From positions 1 through 64,000 of the forward strand of contig JAWPHD010010280.1 of the NCBI GenBank assembly GCA_037043455.1: DNA of 64,000 bases, written 5' to 3'. Shown here in pieces: positions 60,089 through 64,000 of this stretch. Both the position numbers and the translations under genes were made by a program. The notes under the pieces were generated by a model. It was not told the DNA's origin and ran no database searches. It saw only the letters and a list, made by a program, of their open reading frames with translations. The DNA comes from Cyrtodaria siliqua. Its lineage: Eukaryota; Mollusca; Bivalvia; Adapedonta; Hiatellidae. The number at the start of each line of letters is the position of its first letter. The stretch's first letter is position 1.

Positions 60089-62465
60089 CTATGTGTTTCT
60101 CGTATATGTTTGACATGCTTCGAAGAGAGATTCAATTTCTCTGCCAGTTAACTGTTCGCGACCAAAAAGGATTGTTCTTATATTTAACGGGTGTAAATGG
60201 CGAGTGGATTGAAACAGTTGGAGCCGGTATGTGAAAAAAAGTGTTACATTGGGGAAAAAATAATGTTCAGCATCTTCTACTTCAAAACCGCACTCGCAGA
60301 CGGGTCGCGTAAGTGATTAAGGTATAAATCGCTATTAAGATTACTACACAAATTCCTCATTCTGGCACGTAAAACAGAAAAGAATCGTTGATCACTTTAG
60401 TAGTATTTTGGTACCTTTGTTCTCGGAAGTTAATGTTAATAGTATTCTCTTGAAACTTTATATAGTTTACGAGTTACGTATTTCTACTGACAGAGAAAGA
60501 CGGAACAAACGATTTATTATATATTTCAGTTCTCCTAGCAATAGTGGTATAGTTGTCGTTATTTTTGAGACGGTCTGTACTGACATCTCCTACTAGCTGC
60601 GGGAAGATGTTTGGAATATAATTTGGAACGGATCCATTTTTAACATTATAGACTGAAATAAGTTTTTGCATTTTCCTTCTATCGGAAAGTGATACCAATC
60701 CTATTTCAGATATTAAACGATTATATGGATACTGAACGAGTCCGTCCCGTCACAATACGAGCTGCTTCATATTGTAACTTTTCCAAGCTATCTTTTTCGA
60801 AAGAAGTACATCCATCCCATGTAATGGAAGTATATTCCAATATTGGACGCATATAAGACAAGTATATCGGATTAAGTGTTTTATGAGCTACTTTATATTT
60901 AAGTATTCGCATTAAACCAAGCACCTTTGAAGCAGAAGCAATAATATTGTTAATGTGTTCGTGCCTTTTTCCGTTACTACTTAGTGTTACTCCTAGATGT
61001 TTACGGTTGTCAACAAAAGTCAACGGGACATTGTCTAGATATAAAGTTGGACGACCATCATTATTAATTAAAGACAAGAACATTTATTTACTTCTGTTTT
61101 GGCAGGATTAAAGTGTACAAGCCATTGTTTTGACCATTACGTATTCATTACTAAATCATGATTAAGGATTCCTTCCATGTCGTTTATACTAGATGTTGAG
61201 ACTGATAGCGAACTGTCGTCAGCAAATAAACGAGTAATACTCAGCATATTTTCGGCAATAACATTTACATATATTAAAAATAAAAGAGGGCCCAAGACAG
61301 AGCCTTTGAGGAACTCGGCAGTTACAGTTTTTGACTCGGAGGTTGCAGATCAGGCACGGACTCTTTGAGATCGGGTTGAGAGATAATCAGATATCCAGGC
61401 TAAAAGTTGTCCATCAATACCATATTGGTTTATCTTAAACAAAAGCCCTTTATGCCAAACACGATCAAAAGCTCTAGATATATCATTAAAACAATACACG
61501 TAAATTGTTTAGCATCGAATGCCTGACATATATGTTGATAAATATCGACAAATTGATATGTAATAGAATGACCAGGGAGAAAACCCGATTGGTTCCTGAA
61601 TATAAGATCAAACATAAGTAGAAAAGTATACATGTGTTTAAATACTATTCTTTCCATTACTTTACCAACGCAACTAAGTAACGATATTGGTCTATAGTTC
61701 ATAGGAATACTAGGGTCTGACTTTTTGAAAAGAGCACATTTCCATAGGTCGGGAAAAATACATTCATTTAATGATCTGTTAAAAAGTATATGTAGAGGTC
61801 TTGAGATTGTATTTACGGTTTCCTTTAACATCGTATGATTTATTTCATCCCCTCCATATGCTTTATTTACGTCCAAAATCTTGATAATATCAAACATTTC
61901 GGATTCTTCTATATAAATAGTTTCTAACTTATTATTGGATTTTGAATGGAAAATAGGTAATTCAACATAGAGTCTTCAACTGATAATACTGAAACAAAAT
62001 ATTCATTTAAGTATTTCGCTTTTTCTTGGTCAGTTATTATATTGAGTATGTTGTATCGCCATTAGGTAAGACTGTTTTTAAAGGTGGAATAGTTTCCGAA
62101 TTTTTGTTTGACTTCATGAAATATTTTAAAAGTTTCCAATACTGACATCTGTCCGTAATAGTTGTTTCAGTAAATATTGTTTCCACATTATTAAAGAAAC
62201 GTTCTTTCGCATGTTTTTTAAGCTTATTAACTTTGTACCGTAATCTTTTATATGCTGCTAAATTAGAAATTGATTGAGTACGCGTTGCTTTAGTTTTTTG
62301 ACGATTACGTTTTCTTGAAACACGTCTTATTTCTGAATCATACCACGGTTTGTCATTAGAACGAATTGTTACATATTTCGATGGGATACACATATTTATT
62401 CATTCAAAAAAATATTTAGTAAACTTTTCACACGCAACACTCAGCGAATCCTTATGTAAGAAAGA
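60089..62465 (-). pseudogene. LINE 2: CR1/Jockey-like reverse transcriptase, 5'-truncated and broken
   Basis: On the minus strand the homology begins near 62,465, without the endonuclease. A linker with NDKPWYDSEIRRVSRKRNR (62,393-62,037) follows, then the RT: NYRPISLLSCVGKVMERIVF (about 61,700), RAFDRVWHKGLLFK (61,430-61,500), KGSVLGPLLFLIYVN (61,260-61,310), the catalytic FADD (61,215-61,226) and WSKQWLVHFNPAKTE (about 61,110). After these come a thumb region with LGVTLSSNGKRHEHI and YLSYMRPILEY (61,083-60,721), a segment with RRKMQKLISVYNVKNG and a C-terminal tail, ending at a stop at 60,089-60,091. Stops and frameshifts occur throughout (e.g. near 61,330, 61,120, 60,710), so it is inactive. 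Truncation at the 5' side is typical of LINE copies. Confidence 0.88.
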
Positions 62466-63190
62466 TAGTCAAGAGGCCACTTTAGCCTATCTGCTCTAGT
62501 ATAGGCTCGAGTTCAACATTTTGCGAGTAGCAGAGTGTTTGGTATCATTGGAAAGGTACCCTGGCCTTTTTCATGGTACCCGTGTTCATGCTTTTGCAGG
62601 TGAGGAGAGAAAATCGAAGTCAAAGGTCATGACTCTTTTTCACGTTTTTAGCTCGACTATTCGAAGAATAAGAGAGCTTATGTAATCACCCCGGGGTCGG
62701 CATCGGCGTCGGCGTCGGCGTCGGCTTCCCACATCAAGGTTTGCGTGTAAGCTGCGTTTACAAGTCCATATCTCTTACATTTTTTATCCTAGCACAACTA
62801 AATTTGGCAATGGGCTACCTTATAGCATTATCTTAAGGGCTGCATAAGCAATTTTGGTTCCTGTATCCCCTGGGCTCCCATGAAACCCTAAATTCTGATA
62901 GCCCTTAAAATGTGTCTGTTTCACATCAAATTTTGCGTGTAAGCTGTGTTTACAGGTCTATATCTCTTACATTTCTTGTCCTAGCTGAACTAAATTTTGG
63001 AATTGGTTTCCTTATAGTGTGTTGTAAAGGGCTGGATAAGTAATTTTGTCTTCTGCAAATTTTGGGCTCCCATTGAACCCAAATTGTGATGGCCCATAAA
63101 ATGTGCAATAAAGGCAGATCTAGGTTTGCATGTAAGCATGTATATATCTATAATTTTGGTTTGGGATTTCTTATAGCATTATGCATCTTA
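62466..63190 (+). repeat. Dispersed repeat with GGCGTC tract and ~190-bp internal units
   Basis: A GGCATCGGCGTCGGCGTCGG tract lies at about 62,697-62,725. It is followed by units with TTGCGTGTAAGCTGCGTTTA and ATATCTCTTACATTT at about 62,742, the same at about 62,933, and a diverged third near 63,125. No coding content. Confidence 0.75.
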
Positions 63191-64000
63191 TTCATACTTC
63201 ACCCATATTGGGGCATGGGCTCCCTCCTCCCCGCCCCCGCCGCCCCCACTCCCACCCTTCTCCACACATTTTTTTATAACTTTTTTTTTACATATTTCTG
63301 TGTTGTTTTAGTCAATTCTTGCACATATATGTTGCCCCTCCTCCACCCGGCCCCCGCCTTTCACCACCCTTCACCCCCCACTTGGAACCATTTTTTTTTT
63401 TACATATTTCTGTGTTGTTTTAGTCAATTCTTACACATATATGTTGCCCCCTACCTCCTAAACCCACCCCCGCTCCCCCCACCCCACTTGAAACTCTATT
63501 TTTTTATTACTTATTTCTGTGTTGCTTTTGTCAATTCTTAAACATGTTGCCCCATTCCCCACCCCCCCCCCGCCTCCCCTCCCCGCCACTCCCAACCCCC
63601 CGCCCCAACCAGACACTAGAAACTAGAATATTTGCATTTTTTTTTTTTTTTACATATTTCTGTATTTTTTGGTCAATTCTTACACATAGCTTCTTACACA
63701 TATGTTGCTCCCTCTCCCCACACACCCTGCTTCTCTACCCCCCCCCACCCCCACACACACTCGAAACCTTTTTTTTTTTTACATATTTCTGTGTTGTTTT
63801 GGTCAATTCTTACACATACCTATGTTGCCCCCGCCGCGCTCCCCCCTCCACCCCACCCCCACGCTCGAAACTGGAATATTTTTATTTAATGTTTATTGTT
63901 TTTTACATATATCTGTGTCGTTTTGGTAATTTCTTACACATAGCTTCTTACACATATATGTTGCCCCTCCACACACCCCCCCCCCTCCCACACACTTCCC
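63191..64000 (+). repeat. C-rich tandem repeat, ~110-145 bp unit, to window end
   Basis: Units contain ACATATTTCTGTGTTGTTTT, GTCAATTCTTACACATA and TATGTTGCCCC followed by a variable C-rich run. Starts are at about 63,290, 63,402, 63,510, 63,651, 63,780 and 63,905, preceded by T-runs. The array reaches the end of the window. Pro/Phe-rich frames across it are artefacts. Confidence 0.92.

Noticed and set aside
63086..63929. Pro/Phe-rich frames near the window end
   Set aside because: They span the C-rich tandem repeat with T-runs and have no domain.

Overview
The window looks like a stretch of invertebrate nuclear DNA, most likely from a bivalve or other mollusc. The evidence is indirect: AT-rich non-coding sequence; tRNA-derived SINEs; LINE, BEL/Pao and Crypton-like relics; 3'-truncated retroelement families familiar from marine invertebrates; and a long satellite. 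I cannot name the species. I found no convincing host protein-coding gene, no functional RNA gene and no prokaryotic feature. Nearly all of the small open frames are chance frames in repeats. The real coding traces are broken transposable-element genes.

Layout. 1-1,450: G-rich tandem repeat with GT tracts, then a foldback element. 1,598-2,038: small duplications. 3,770-9,585: two arrays of a 34-40 bp minisatellite in opposite orientation, flanking about 3.3 kb that holds a retroelement 3' fragment and a small CAG-ended MITE. 9,706-10,155: TA-flanked MITE. 10,269-10,797: sixteen copies of a 33-bp repeat. 11,453-11,918: CAG/CTG-ended element. 12,066-15,767: array of ~320-bp units interrupted by a truncated retroelement carrying a reverse-transcriptase (RT) fragment. 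15,768-18,929: unassigned.

18,930-51,422 is one field of a ~177-bp satellite (about 13.5 kb, roughly 75 monomers, with higher-order repeats). It is split by four insertions, and satellite phase resumes on the far side of each: a foldback composite (19,316-19,905); a ~7.3-kb LINE on the minus strand (26,651-33,911); an 8.33-kb non-coding element of unknown class with short terminal inverted repeats and a 5-bp target duplication (34,518-42,847); and a ~2.8-kb insertion containing exon-like remnants of a Crypton-type recombinase (48,138-50,917).

53,855-57,690 is a second satellite (~188 bp, itself a dimer of ~94-bp halves), split by the 5' half of a BEL/Pao retrotransposon on the minus strand. 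59,217-60,016 is a TTAA-flanked element with a TA-flanked MITE nested inside it. 60,089-62,465 is a 5'-truncated CR1/Jockey-like LINE on the minus strand. 62,466-64,000 holds dispersed and C-rich tandem repeats.

The window therefore reads as gene-poor, probably heterochromatic DNA recording successive transposon arrivals in satellite arrays. The least explained item is the 8.33-kb element at 34,518-42,847.
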